From Rhabdophis nuchalis (lineage: Eukaryota > Chordata > Lepidosauria > Squamata > Natricidae), in NCBI GenBank assembly GCA_039707465.1, contig CM077644.1:77832875-77896874 (forward strand): 64,000 nt of DNA, given 5' to 3'. The translations under genes were made by a program, and so were the position numbers. The notes beneath the pieces are model-generated. The model had not been told where the DNA came from. It saw only the letters and a program-made list of their open reading frames with translations, and made no database searches. Each line of letters starts with the position of its first letter. The first letter of the stretch is position 1. Positions 1-63,897 of this stretch are shown here, piece after piece.

Positions 1-1565
1 TCCTTAGGTCACACACTCCCTCATTACAGAAATACATATCACCTGATCTGCTTATATCCACTAAGCATTCAAGTTTATACAGCTTGGAGGTGGAAAATAT
101 GCATACAAAAGATGATATGGTCAAAATACTCACTTGCCTAATAATTGTGCACTCGGTTTAGAGGCTAATGTGTTTGATTGACATCAGAAACTACCCACAG
201 CTGCTCACTAAATGAATTTCAGACCAACTTACTTCACAAGGTTGAGAAGAAAAATAACAATATAGAACTATGTATTGCCTTGAGTTTTTGAACAAAGGTG
301 GGATATAGATACATATGCATGTTTGTCTGCAGAGAACAAGCACATAAATCAATAAAAAATTTCCAGGCCTTTCTTTCTGCACCTTAAAGTTATTGCTTCT
401 TTAAGAGCCACATGATGAATCAATTCATCATTATAGAGTGAATGAAGGAGAGATTGTAAGATTCACTGGGAAACTGCACAGAATATTTAAAATGAAGATC
501 ATGTAACTGCAACAGCAGTCCAACAGAAGCCAATAGTACTGAAACAGCCAAAACTTCCCCAAATTTCATTCATTGAAGAGTCATGGATCCCAGATTTTGC
601 TTACACGCTGTATATTAGCCCATTTCATGTGTCTGGTTCAAAAATGTTGCCTTATGATGCACCCTAGGTAACAGTTATGACAATGAGTGTTTTAGTGATA
701 TATAGTTTAAGAGTCTCCAGATAAGATGCAATCATTTTTTTCCTCAAAGAGGACTAGAAATTGTGATAATACCCCCATATTTCAGGAAAATGGCTCATTG
801 TTATTGTTATAAAACAAAAAGATGCTAATAAACAGAATATATCAATAACTCACAATGATGAACTGTCAGTTCAGTGCCATTACTTGATAGAGCTAAGAAA
901 TATAGTCAAGTGTCCTTGACAGGTAGCAACTACTACTAAAACAATCCTAAAAATGTCTAACCAATAGGAAGACAAGTCCAAATCATTTCAATTATTTTTT
1001 TTCAATTCAATCTAATAGCATGGTGAGGTATTAACCCTTATTGAATATTATTTACAAGAGTAATGGCAATCAAAACCATGCTAAATACAGGCAGGATTAA
1101 GGGGTACCAAATAGGCAATGCTGTGGTATTGCCATTTTAAGGAGTTTTAAATGTCTATTTTAGGGATAACACTTTAATTTTATTTTTTTCCCTGCTCAAA
1201 ATTTTAAAAAAAAGTATTGTAGTCAGTTTTTGTGTATCATTGCTCCAGGAATCACAAGACTATTCACCTCTGCTAGAGGTATCCCATATATAAACAAAAA
1301 ATTTTACATTGTATAAAGTCACTTGATAGTGAGATGAGTGACATATAGTATAGATTAAATAAATAAAATAAAACATTTCATGACTGCTTTAAAATAACCT
1401 GCCGCTTGTTTCAGAAACAGGACATTCAAACTTATTTCAAACATTACGTGAATGACTTAATTTGATCTTTCTTTCATCTACTTTTACTTAATTATTTTAA
1501 ATACATTATGTACTTAACAAATATGGAAGGCAGCCTTGCTATCAGGACCGGAAAATCCAAGTATT
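1..1565. other. AT-rich upstream DNA, no gene seen
   Basis: This stretch is AT-rich and contains only short open frames. I found no convincing exon, RNA gene or transposon end. If the neighbouring gene is DNAI4 on the - strand, as in other vertebrates, this may be one of its introns, but no exon of it was recognised here. Confidence 0.5.
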
Positions 1566-1580
1566 AAACTTTTAAGTTGA

Positions 1581-1815
1581 GCTGGGTGGAGCCGTGCCGC
1601 GTTGATACAATGTGGGGTCTCAGCACTCTGAGACCTCCGTTGACACTTTTGCTGCCCCCTGGTCCTTTCGGACCTAAACCATCCTGTGGGGGCGGCGACA
1701 AGGAAGACCAAGCCTTGCTGGTCACAGGGGTACCGCAACCAATTTCATTGTAATTTTATTACAATATTATTACAATGACAATAAAGATGATGATGATGAT
1801 GATTATTATTATTAT
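1581..1815 (+). repeat. Retroposed sequence ending in caataaagatgatgat
   Basis: This is a roughly 235-bp unit of moderate GC. Its tail reads aatttcattgtaatttt, then acaatgacaataaag, followed by GAT/ATT repeats. The same tail alone is inserted at 30531-30576, so it is the 3' end of a mobile family. It abuts the left target duplication of the surrounding L1-like element, so it could be that element's 5' end or a SINE inserted next to it. I could not name the family. Confidence 0.45.
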
Positions 1816-2582
1816 TAAAACCCATTTGACCCAAGGGAAGAGCTTCTGCAAGGCAGCAAACAGGCAGCCCCCAGGACTGACAAAGATGGGGCGGCTCCGG
1901 AAGGAAGGAAGCAGGCTGAAAGGGAAAGTGTGAGACTGGGAAGGTATTTTTTTTTCTTTTGAAATATTTTGCTTAAAGAATCTTTTTTTCTTAGTTAAAT
2001 TAAAGCTTTTAACCATGAAATAAGCACCGGAATCAATCTAATATACTTTGAACTGGGAGGTTTCCTTTTTTCTTATTTTTCTGTAATTGTGGATTGAAGC
2101 ATCAGTAACAAGGTTTTTTTTTTCTTTGAAAGTGATTGAATTATTTCTTTTCCTTTTATTTTTTGTTACTTAAAATCTTGAATTTGGGATTATTTTTAAA
2201 ATTCCTCCTATGACTCACTGCTTATTTTTACAATCTAATAAGAATTATACTCTTTACTTTTTTTTAACAATAAAGAAGAAGGATATATTAAAAAGTGAAA
2301 CTCTGCAACACTGCCGCTGGGAGGTCAGAGGCCGGTCTTTATGAAACAATCTCTTTTTTTCTTTCTTATTTTGAAGCAGCTGCTTGAAGGCGGTGAAATT
2401 GTTTACTGAAACTTTCAGAGCATGAATTGTTTTTAACAGGTGTTCTGTGATAACTGACAGTAATATTTTCTTTTGGAAGACACAACACGACAGGATCAAA
2501 GTAACCTAATCAAAAGATAAAATAGGCCTGAGACCGGGGTGGCAGTGAGAACCAAACTTCATCACTCTTTGTATTTGTTAAC

Positions 2583-3126
2583 ATGGTTTCATATCTAGAA
2601 GACGATACTTTAGAAAATCAGGAGGTTTTGGCTGGAATCTTAAATTTTCTGAAACAATATAGAAGAAGAATCGATAAAAAATTGAATAAACTTTTGTCTG
2701 TCACATCAAACAATGAGCAGTTGGAGGCTCCAAAAACTAAAGAGAAAGAAGATAAAGAGATATTCATTTTAGTTGAAGATAAAGATATGATGACAGAGAA
2801 CTTTACCAATGGATCCAATGAGAAGGAAACTCTACAAAGAAAATTTGAGGAACGTGAGCCTCATTTTGGTCTTCAAGGAAAAGGGGGGGGGGAAAGAATT
2901 GAAGATGGATGTAAGAGGAGAAATCTCTCCAGAAATACGTCTGATATCCAAAGACAAACAACATGTAAAGATAGAAATTGAGCAGCGGTATTATTTGAGA
3001 GCTATACTGGACAATGATGTGCGAAAAGAAGTTTATGAGAAACCTGGAAAGAAGAATAAAAAGAGACTGGGGCCGCAAATGGCAACAGAGATAAGTCCAA
3101 CTCGCTACTGGAAAGACACTGGCTGA
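2583..3126 (+). pseudogene. ORF1-like protein of an L1-like retroelement, frameshifted
   Basis: The frame opens with ATG at 2583 and runs to 2981. A second frame overlaps it and continues to a stop after 3126. The two are joined by a run of ten G at 2883-2892, where a length change would shift the frame, so they probably formed one protein of about 180 residues. The composition is very rich in Lys, Glu and Asn, with a possible coiled-coil stretch (ILNFLKQYRRRIDKKLNKLL). The product would be a charged RNA-binding-type protein. It ends in an AT-rich region with no reverse transcriptase after it. Similarity to squamate L1 ORF1 is a guess from composition and position. Confidence 0.35.
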
Positions 3127-3478
3127 TAATGAAAGTTGCTATCCTTTGATGATTAATAAGTAGATAGATTGTTTTAGATTATCATTGAAGGATTGTTAGT
3201 AAATAATTATCTACAATAGGAGTAATAATAATAATGCTATAGTTTAATGATATATATTTATGTATCTATGTATGTGTAGGAATGCATGAGTATGAGGTTG
3301 GACATAAACAATAAGATTTTTACTTAATCACGTAGGAATGTTGATGAATGTAGTTTAACAAAATGGGGGAGAATTTTACCAAATTTTAGACTGTTTTAGA
3401 TTGTTATTGAAGAACTACCAGTTAATAAATAATGAGTTATAATAAGAGCAACGAAAAATTAGGGAATATGTATGTGTA

Positions 3479-3665
3479 TATATATATATATATACACTTT
3501 GTATGTGTGTGTGTGTATATGTATATATATATGTGTGTGTGTGTGTGTGTTTTATGAGCTGATCAATAAATTATATATATACTTTGTTTATTGATCAGCT
3601 CAAAAACGTAACATACATACATACATACATACATACATACATACATACATACATACATACATAAT
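3479..3665. repeat. TA/TG and CATA microsatellites around a small hairpin
   Basis: Alternating TA and TG dinucleotides are followed by a hairpin at about 3551-3603: atgagctgatcaataaa pairs with tttattgatcagctc. A (CATA)n array follows at about 3610-3662. The hairpin arms match the stem of the palindromic repeat at 34831-35037, so this is a remnant of that family. Confidence 0.75.
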
Positions 3666-3864
3666 TTGTTTTCGTAGATTTTCACGGGTATAGGTATAAA
3701 TAAATAAACCAAAACCTACATACATACATATATATATACATATACACTAGCTATACCCGGCCATGCGTTGCTGTGGCCCACTCTGGTTAAATGGCCAACC
3801 AATCTGTGTGTAGATCTACACCTGCACACATACACACAACCACCATATAACCCCCAACCTACCT

Positions 3865-4060
3865 ACCTACCGTATTTCTCCCTATCTATCCCTCTACCTA
3901 CCTACCTACCTAGCTACTGTATTTCTTCCTTTCTCCCTCTATCTACCTACTTACCTACCTACTGTATTTCTCCCTATCTATTCCTCTACCTACCTACCTA
4001 CTGTATTTCTCCCTCTCTCTATTCCTCTACCTACCTACCTACCTACCGTATTTCTTTCTT

Positions 4061-4124
<64 letters not shown>

Positions 4125-4528
4125 CCTACCTACCTACCTACCTACCTATCTACCTACTGTATTTCTTCCTTTCTCCCTCTATCTACCTACCTACCTACTG
4201 TATTTCTCCCTCTCTATCTATCCCCCTATCTACCTACCTACCTACTGTATCTCCCTCTCTATCTATCCCTCTACCTACTTACATACTATATTTTCCATAT
4301 CCATCCCTCTACCTACCTACCTACTGTATTTCTTCCTTTCTCCCTCTACCTACCCATCTACCTACTGTATTTCTCACTCTGTATCTATCCCTCTACCTAC
4401 CTACCTACCTACCTACTGTATTTCTTCCTTCCTTCCTCCCTCTACCTACCTACCTACCTACCTACCTACCTACCTACCTACTGTATTTCTCCCTCTCTAT
4501 CTATTCCCCTATTTACCTACCTACTGTA
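3865..4528. repeat. Complex (TACC)n / (TATC)n microsatellite array
   Basis: Runs of TACC and TATC alternate with a recurring spacer reading actgtatttctccctctc. The same TACC runs and spacer appear at 16200-16365 in the second copy of the host repeat, so the array was already present in the family ancestor. The long open frame here is a by-product of the repeat. Confidence 0.9.
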
Positions 4529-4529
4529 A

Positions 4530-4885
4530 TACAATAATACAATAGCAGAGTTGGAAGGGACCTTGAAGGTCATCTAGTCCAACTCCCTGCCTAGGCAGGA
4601 AGCCCTATACCATTTCAGACAAATGGCTATCCAACATCTTCTTGAAGACTTGCAGTGTTGGGGGCATTCACAATTTCTGGAGGCAAGCTGTTCTACTGGT
4701 TAATTGTTCTGTCAGGAAATTCCTCCTCAGTTCTAAGTTGCTTCTCTCCTTGATTAGTTTCCACCCATTGCTTCTTGTTCTGCCCTCAGGTGCCCTGGAG
4801 AGTAGCTTGACTCCCTCTTCTTTGTGGCAATCCGACATATTGGAAGGCTGTTATCATGTCTCCCCTAGTCCCTCTTTTATTAAAC
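4530..4885 (-). mobile_element. CR1 LINE 3' fragment
   Basis: The + strand contains the characteristic reverse complement of a squamate CR1 3' region: gttggaagggaccttgaagg, then tagtccaactccctgcctag, then ttctggaggcaagctgttct. It starts at an aatacaataatacaa tail and ends within the remains of the reverse transcriptase C-terminus. The actgta of the surrounding array occurs on both sides, consistent with insertion there. It is truncated at its 5' end, as most CR1 copies are. Confidence 0.85.
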
Positions 4886-5568
4886 TGTATTTCTCCCTCT
4901 CTCTCTCTATGGGCCACCTGGGAGTTTGCTATCCTCTGTGTTTTGGCACTTTTAGGCTTCCATACATTGCTGAGGAAATGACAGTTGAAAAGCCGCCTGA
5001 TGGGAGGAGCTATAGGGAGGTGAAAACCTGATCAGTGGGTACATTTAACATTTGTGTACCTTGCACATGACACACATGTGCTAGGCACAAAATGAGTACG
5101 TATTCTATTATCGGAAGTCCTTGGAAACATTGTGTCACAATTTGGTGTAAACCGGTGCAGTAATTTTTGAGATTAGCTGCTTTGTACAAACTATTTTACA
5201 TTTTTATTTATATATATATGTGTGTGTGTGTGTGTGTATGCATGCATGCATGTTTGGAATAGACAATTGATGCCATAATGTGGTTATGTTTAAGTAAGAC
5301 TTGTCTGAAGAAGAAGATAGACCAAATATGAAATATTAGAGGAGAATTTGGGTGCAATATTATCAAGATATATAATGAATCTTTTGATTTAAATCTATAA
5401 AATGAGATTATTCATGAGTAATAATGGTTCTAGAAATGCACAAGAGTTATGTGTAACCAGTCGACATACTTTCCAAGGGATACAATGCAGAATGATGATT
5501 TTTCCTTTTTGTATTTTTGTTTTATTAAAATAAATAAAATTCTTTCCAAAAAAAAACTTTTAAGTTGA

Positions 5569-6154
5569 ATTCTACAAAAACTTTAAACATGGTTTCAAAA
5601 GATTTTAACTAGTCCAAGGTGATAATATAATTATATAGACCTCTGGTAGAAAACAATTTACTAATATAATCAAAACAAACCTACAACCTAGTATTTTCCT
5701 TGAATAAGTTCCACAAATTGTTCAGTGATCCCTGAACAAATTAAATTTCAGTTGTTACCAAGATCATCAGCAGAGTCAAATAATAACTCTTAAACTGAGT
5801 TGAAAGAACAAATCAGTTGTGGAAGTCTATATTATAACTATCAAGCAAAACTAAAATAAATATGCAGTACAAAATTTGAAAATTGTTACTAAAAAGCAGT
5901 GGGATCAACTCAACTCAATGTATAAATATAATCAGATAAGACACTAAATTCTCATATTAAAGATTTATTTATTTCAGCACATATATAGTCATCCAACTCA
6001 AACTATGTGATTCTGGGAGTTATACAAATAAATATGTATATTTATTTGGAAGTAGTTGCAAATTATTTTTTATTTCTATATTTTGCATTTTACCTCTTTT
6101 TATTGAAATATGATGTGAACATGCCATGATAACTAAATAGGTAAGCAAGTAAGT
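5569..6154. other. Unassigned AT-rich DNA
   Basis: Unique-looking AT-rich sequence to the right of the L1-like insertion. I saw no exon, RNA gene or transposon end. Confidence 0.5.
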
Positions 6155-6330
6155 GTGGTGGTTCATCAGTCTAGAAACTGGGAGAACACAAGAACTAGTA
6201 CCACCTTAGGTATTAAGCCACATGGATAACACTTTGGCCCATCACTTTCTCTCAGCCCCAGACAACAAGTAATTGCAATCCACTCCAAAATCTTTTCAAG
6301 ACAACTGAATAGACTTTCAGGCAGTCATAA
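6155..6330 (+). repeat. Degraded tRNA-derived SINE (MIR-like)
   Basis: The sequence reads gtggtggttcatcagtctag, then aagaactagtaccacctta, then ttctctcagcccc. This follows the order of the better copy at 60897-61125: tRNA-like head, then a core with ctctctcagccca. The head is damaged and the tail is missing. Confidence 0.5.
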
Positions 6331-6395
6331 GGAGTCAACACTGGCTTAAAGGAACACCATCATCTCAATTGCAAATTAGGAATACCTGTTTTTGG

Positions 6396-6872
6396 CCATC
6401 ATGGCAAACCTATGGCATGCGTGCCACAGGTGGCATGCGGAGCCCTCTGTGGGCATGTGAGCATCGTTCAGCTCAGCTCCACCGTGCATTCACGCTTGCC
6501 CCACCAGCCAGCTGATTTTTGTTCCTCTGCCGTGCATGCGGGAGACGTGTGTGTATGCACAAGGGGTGGGAGGTGCACACACATGCATGGGGACGGGGGG
6601 GGGGGGGGGAAACACAGCATTCCCCTCCACCCTGCTTTTGATCCCAGGAGGCTGCAGAGAGGGCTGCTAGATCCAAAACGTGGCGTGAGGAAGACACACA
6701 CACATGCACAGGGGGAGTGTGTGGGGTTGTATGCATGCACAGGGAGGGGGGGAGCAGTGGGGCCATACGCACATGAATGGGGTGCATTGCATTATGGGTG
6801 TTGGAATATGCACACGCGCAATCATGCACACACAATTTCGGCATGTGAGGAGAAAAAGGTTAGCCATCACTG
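6396..6872. mobile_element. hAT-like non-autonomous DNA transposon, GC-rich
   Basis: The left end reads ccatcatggcaaacctatgg and the right end, read in reverse, ccagtgatggctaacc; these are imperfect terminal inverted repeats. The flanking octamers are gtttttgg (6388-6395) and gtttatgg (6873-6880), matching at 7 of 8 positions as expected for a hAT duplication. The interior is CpG- and CA-rich with a long G run near 6590. No transposase is encoded; the overlapping open frames follow the repeat. A related right end lies at 37366. Confidence 0.65.
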
Positions 6873-7305
6873 GTTTATGGCATATCTATGAAATACAATG
6901 TATCACGACTTGCATACAATAGGATCTAAAGATATATCTTTTTTAACTTCCTACCCAATATCAGCACTGTCTATAACATTCTTCAAATGTCCCTTCTACA
7001 TAGTTGGTAATTCGTAGAAGACGGCATATTAAGACACAATAAAACCACATCCTGGATTTCAACATTAAAAGAACAGATTGTACTGCAATGCACTTTTATG
7101 ATTATATTGAAAATTCTACTGCTTTCATTTTAGCATTTACAGTGCAATATTTTATGTCCTGTTGGAAATCCTGCTGAGTTCAGCAGAATTCAATCTTATG
7201 CATATTTATTGGAGAGTGGAATAGTTGAATGTAACTAGAAACTGTCCCACTGAAATCAGTAGATACAAAACAGGCGGTGCTGGGATTTTTTTTTATGGGT
7301 TAAAG

Positions 7306-7438
7306 CAAGGGTCTCCAACCTTTGCAACTTTAAGTCTGAAGGACTTCAGCTCCCAGACTTCTCCAGCCATCTTTGCTGGCTGGAGAATTCTGGGAGCTGA
7401 TCCTTCAGACTTAAAGTTGCAAAGGTTGGAGACCCCTG
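7306..7438. mobile_element. Palindromic hAT-like MITE 1
   Basis: The 133-bp element is almost a perfect palindrome. The left arm caagggtctccaacctttgc and its continuation through aactttaagtctgaagga are mirrored at the right end (ggttggagacccctg). The octamer ggttaaag flanks it exactly on both sides (7298-7305 and 7439-7446), a perfect 8-bp target duplication typical of hAT transposition. Confidence 0.9.
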
Positions 7439-7446
7439 GGTTAAAG

Positions 7447-7580
7447 CATGGGTGTCAAATTTGCAGTGTCACGTTGCTGCCAAATGACATTTCGTGACGT
7501 TTTTCCCATTCATGGAGCTGAGACGGGCATGGCCTATGTGTGACACATCTGGCCTGAGGGCCACCAGTTTGACACCCCTG
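7447..7580. mobile_element. hAT-like MITE 2
   Basis: This 134-bp element starts catgggtgtcaaatttg and ends gtttgacacccctg, so its ends are inverted repeats. It uses the right duplication of MITE 1 (ggttaaag, 7439-7446) as its left flank. It is followed by agttaaag (7581-7588), matching at 7 of 8 positions. The interior contains tggcctgagggccacca and no coding sequence. Confidence 0.8.
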
Positions 7581-7589
7581 AGTTAAAGG

Positions 7590-7828
7590 CAGAGGTGGGT
7601 TTCTACTGGCTTGACCAAGTAGGTAGTAACTCGACCTGCCACGCTCCCAAATTGGTTATATCGCCAGTGCCGTCATCTTGATTTTTGGTTCTGTGAATGC
7701 GCAGAACAATCTTCATTGCAGAAATTTAATTTACTTTTATTTTTCTTAGGGTGTGCACATGCGCAGACCTTTTTGGGTGTAAATGTGCACGCCAAACCAG
7801 CAGTAATACCAGCAGCAACCCACTCCTG
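7590..7828. mobile_element. hAT-like MITE 3
   Basis: This 239-bp element starts cagaggtgggtttctactgg and ends aacccactcctg, which are inverted repeats. The octamer gttaaagg flanks it on both sides (7582-7589 and 7829-7836). Its left flank overlaps the right flank of MITE 2, making it the third element in the same target. The open frame crossing its right end is not taken as a gene. Confidence 0.85.
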
Positions 7829-8144
7829 GTTAAAGGGTCTTCTTTACACCCTTAACTATGTTAAAGAGCTCTGGAAACTTTCAGCCACCAAATGTCAGGA
7901 AATCCAGGCTGATTTGTTGGCACTGTATCACCAAACCTTGATGGCTCAACCAATATGGTTCTATGAACTCCAAAAAGGAAATCATTTTGCTTTGGTGGGA
8001 GGGATGGTTTGCAAATTGCTGAGTCCTAATCTGAGCCATCTCCCCATACAAGCAGAATGGCAAATCACAAATTAGTTACTTCAGTCCTTGTTTCCTAGGA
8101 CACTTGCACTCTTGGCTCTTTTCACTACGTAGTCTTTTAAAAAT

Positions 8145-8518
8145 ACAGGTAGTCCTCCATTTATGATAATTGAGCCCCAATTTTTTGTTACTAAGCAAGA
8201 CAGTTGTTAAGTGAGGTTTGCCCCTTTTATACCTTTTCTTGCCTAAGTTGTTAAGTGAATCATAGCAGCTATTAGATTAGTAACACAGTGGTTAAGTGAA
8301 TCTGGCTTCCCAATTGGCTTTGCTTGTCAGAAGGTAGCAAAGATCGATCACATGATTCTGGGACACTGCAACCTCATAAATATGTGCCTGTTGCCAAGCA
8401 TCCAAGTTCTGATCATATGACAACGGAGATGCTGCATCGTAAAAAAAGGACATGTCACTATTTTCAGTGCCGTTGTAACTTCTGTCACTAAACAAATGGT
8501 TGTAAGTCAAGGACTAAT
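8145..8518. mobile_element. MITE of the 'tagtcctcgacttac' family, copy 1
   Basis: It begins acaggtagtcctccatttatg and ends gtaagtcaaggacta, imperfect terminal inverted repeats. The interior carries family phrases such as ttgttaagtg, tggcttccc and gatcacatga. Five other copies occur in this window (8534, 14155, 35437, 53604 and 63526). No transposase is present, so it is non-autonomous. Confidence 0.75.
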
Positions 8519-8533
8519 CATATAAGATAGTAT

Positions 8534-8913
8534 ACAGGTAGCTCGCAACTTACAACCACAATTGAATCCAAAATTTATGTTAAGTGAGAAATTTGTTAAA
8601 TGAGTTTTGCCCCATTTTACAACTTTTCTTGCCCCATTTGTTATGTGAATCGTTGCAGTTGTTAAATTAGTAACACAATTGTTAAATGAATCTGGTTTCC
8701 CCGTTGACTTTGCTTGTTAGGTCACAAAAAGTGATCACATGACCTTGGGACACCTCAACCTTCATAAATGTGAGTCAGCTGTCAAGCATCCGAATGTAGA
8801 TCAACTTACCCTGCGTATGCTTCAATGGTCATGCATGTGAAAAATGGTCACTTTTCTCAGTGCAGTTGTGACTTCGAACAGTACTAAATGAACTGTTAAA
8901 AGTCGAGGACTAT
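8534..8913. mobile_element. MITE of the 'tagtcctcgacttac' family, copy 2
   Basis: It begins acaggtagctcgcaacttac and ends aaagtcgaggacta, with the same interior order as copy 1, which lies only 15 bases away in the same orientation. The two copies differ at many positions, so they look like separate insertions and not a recent tandem duplication. Confidence 0.75.
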
Positions 8914-9227
8914 GTGCGACGGAATAAATAAATGCTACAAAACTAAAATCATCTCCAGTGTATCCTTTTACAGCAGAAACGAGAGCCTACCATTACTAGC
9001 CTGGCTGTCATAATCTTCCCTTTAGGATAACTTTTTCAGAGAACAAACGGCAAAGGAGCCATTCGATTTTGGCAGCAACGCCAACGCTTCAACGGCAGAA
9101 GCCGAATCCTCCCCCCCCCCCCGCCACGTTTCCCACCTGTTCGTCCCCGCTCCTGCCATCGCGAGGCGGAAGCTGCCATTCTTAGACCATGGCAAACAGG
9201 TACGTGAAGAGATGAATCAGAACCGAA

Positions 9228-9305
9228 ATTGAGCTGGAAGGGACCTTGGAGGTCTTCTAGTCCACCCCCCCTCCCGTTCAAGCAGGAGATCCTATACTAG
9301 ACTAC
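9228..9305 (-). repeat. CR1 3'-end fragment
   Basis: The + strand reads gagctggaagggaccttgg, then tcttctagtcca, then caagcaggagatcctatac, the reverse of the squamate CR1 3' end. Only about 75 bases remain, just outside the CpG island. Confidence 0.7.
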
Positions 9306-9607
9306 ACTGGAGGGGCCGGAAAGTGGAGACCGGACGAGCCCTGATTGCCTTTCGGGAACGATAAAAGGCAGCGATAACCTGCCCTGGGGTGGATTTAGCA
9401 CTTTCTCCGTCACGAGCCCCCTTCTTCGTGCTTCTTTATTCCCGCGCATTCGCGATACAGAAAGTGGCCACGGCTACTTATTTAACCCAAGTATGGAAAT
9501 TATTTGGGCTCCATTCTTTTACCGCGGGGGAAATGCGCGAAAGGAAGAGAACGCCGAAGGGGTGAGGTGGGAGGGTAACTTTGGCGAAGTGGAAGCTTTT
9601 GACTCAC

Positions 9608-9660
9608 CCCAGCCCCTCTGGGCGGGTGGGTTGAGTCGCGGTTTTGTACAAGGTGCTCAT
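9608..9660 (-). CDS. Candidate first coding exon of the divergent neighbour (DNAI4/WDR78?)
   Basis: On the - strand an ATG at 9660-9658, with A at -3, opens 17 codons plus two bases (MSTLYKTATQPTRPEGL). It is followed by a perfect splice donor: GG at 9609-9608, then GTGAGT from 9607 down. It sits in the MIER1 CpG island, pointing away from MIER1, where conserved vertebrate gene order would place the start of DNAI4, a dynein intermediate-chain-like protein of motile cilia. I could not recall its N-terminus well enough to confirm identity, and no second exon was recognised to the left. Another - strand ATG with a donor-like site lies at 9137-9179. Confidence 0.3.
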
Positions 9661-10261
9661 TTTAAAGAAAGAAAGGGGGGGGAAATGGGGCGGCCCCGCG
9701 TTACGTTGTGGGGGAGTCGTCGTCCGCCCAGAGAAGTCGGGACCTCGGCCCTGGGTGTGGACTGCGCGTGCGTAGCCCGTTTAAAACCACCTCCCCCCCT
9801 TCAAACGGCCCCCGTCCCCGAAGAGACCGTTTCTCTTCCCGTGTTCGGGGAAGAGGCGGGGGGCGGGGGTGTTGAAGCGTCTTCCGCGAGCGCGACGCCG
9901 GGAAACGGACGCCGCCGTCTCGTGACTGAAGCGCTCGCGCTGGTAGAGAAAGGGAAAGGCAGGCAAAGCGAGCGAACGGGCGGGCGGGGTAAAAGCGGGC
10001 GGGGGAGCGGGAGAGGCGGTGTCGCGGGCGCGCCCACCTCCTTTGCGCGGTGACGTTGGGCCTCTTCCTCCCCCTGGTGGCTTCCCGCTCCCTCCCTCCC
10101 TGCATCCACTGCTGCCGCTTCCCAGAGCCTGTGACCCATCGCCGCCGCTGCCGCCGCCGCCGCCGCTCCCGCAACCTTCCCGTGCCATTTCCTCCTCTCC
10201 GCCGCGGCGGCGATGTGATTCCCCTTCTCCAGGCTCGGCCCGCCTCAGCTGAGCGGCGAAC

Positions 10262-63300
<53,039 letters not shown>

Positions 63301-63525
63301 TAGGAGATTTCAATTTGCTTTCTCTCAACATAGAATTAGAAGCGGCTCAGTAGTTCATGGCCACCATGGTAACAACAGAGATGATCCATGTTACTGAAGG
63401 GTGGGGAGTTTGAATATAGAATACTTATTTTATTTCTGACCTGTAAGTCTAAAATTGCCCTTCCAGCTGCCTCAGTTTGGAAAGTTAATTTGAATGAAAT
63501 CTCATTTTCATTTTAATGAAGGCAA

Positions 63526-63897
63526 TGTAGGTAGACCTCGACCTACAACCATTCATTTAGTAAGTTCAGAGTTACAACAGCACTGAAAAAAGTGACTTAA
63601 CGCCATTGCAGCATTCCTATCATTACATGACCAGAATTTGGACAGTTGGCAAATAGTTCATATTTATGATGGTTGCAGTGTCCAAGGTCATGTGATCGAT
63701 CACCTTTTGTAATGTTATAACAAGCAAGTCAGCAGGGAAGCCAGATTCACTTAACAATCATGGTACTAAGTTAACAACTGCAGTGATTCACTTAACAACT
63801 GTGGCAAGAAAAGTTGTAAAATGGGGCACAATTCACTTAACAATTGTCTCACTTAGCAATGGAAATTTTGGGCTCAATTGTGGTCGTACGTCCAGGG
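63526..63897. mobile_element. MITE of the 'tagtcctcgacttac' family, copy 6
   Basis: It starts gtaggtagacctcgacctac and ends near gtcgtacgtccaggg. The interior carries aaggtcatgtgatcgatc and cacttaacaactgtgg. It lies about 270 bases after exon 10. Confidence 0.75.

Larger units (their letters stand above)
3746..5219 (+). mobile_element. Unclassified dispersed repeat, copy A
   Basis: It begins actagctatacccggcc, followed by a conserved phrase around ttgctgtggccca and ctggttaaatggccaacc. It ends with a segment containing ggtgcagtaatttttgag and acatttttatttatata. The same two ends frame copy B at 16105-17770, while the interiors differ completely. Here the interior is (TACC)n/(TATC)n arrays with interruptions reading actgtatttctccctctc, plus a CR1 insertion at 4530-4885. 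The constant ends with a variable interior recall Helitron-type or other capturing elements, but I could not confirm a class. Confidence 0.5.
1566..5568 (+). mobile_element. L1-like, ORF1-only retroelement insertion with target duplication
   Basis: The 15-base sequence aaacttttaagttga occurs at 1566-1580 and again at 5554-5568. The second copy follows a run of A preceded by an AATAAA-like stretch near 5530, as at the 3' end of a poly(A) retrotransposon. Between the copies lie a SINE-like start (1581-1815), one damaged coding region (2583-3126), an AT-rich tail with gttttagatt-type repeats, and later insertions (3551-3662 and 3746-5219). No reverse transcriptase can be found. The element is either an L1 that lost ORF2 or a half-L1 that moved in trans. 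The duplication is seen directly; the L1 assignment is inference. Confidence 0.55.

Noticed and set aside
3768..4529. 253-residue Tyr/Leu/Pro/Thr-rich open frame
   Set aside because: It is the translation of (TACC)n and (TATC)n arrays and has no start context or splice sites.
6412..6891. 159-residue Cys/His-rich frame resembling a secreted protein
   Set aside because: It lies inside the GC- and CA-rich hAT-like element 6396-6872 and overlaps equally long - strand frames.
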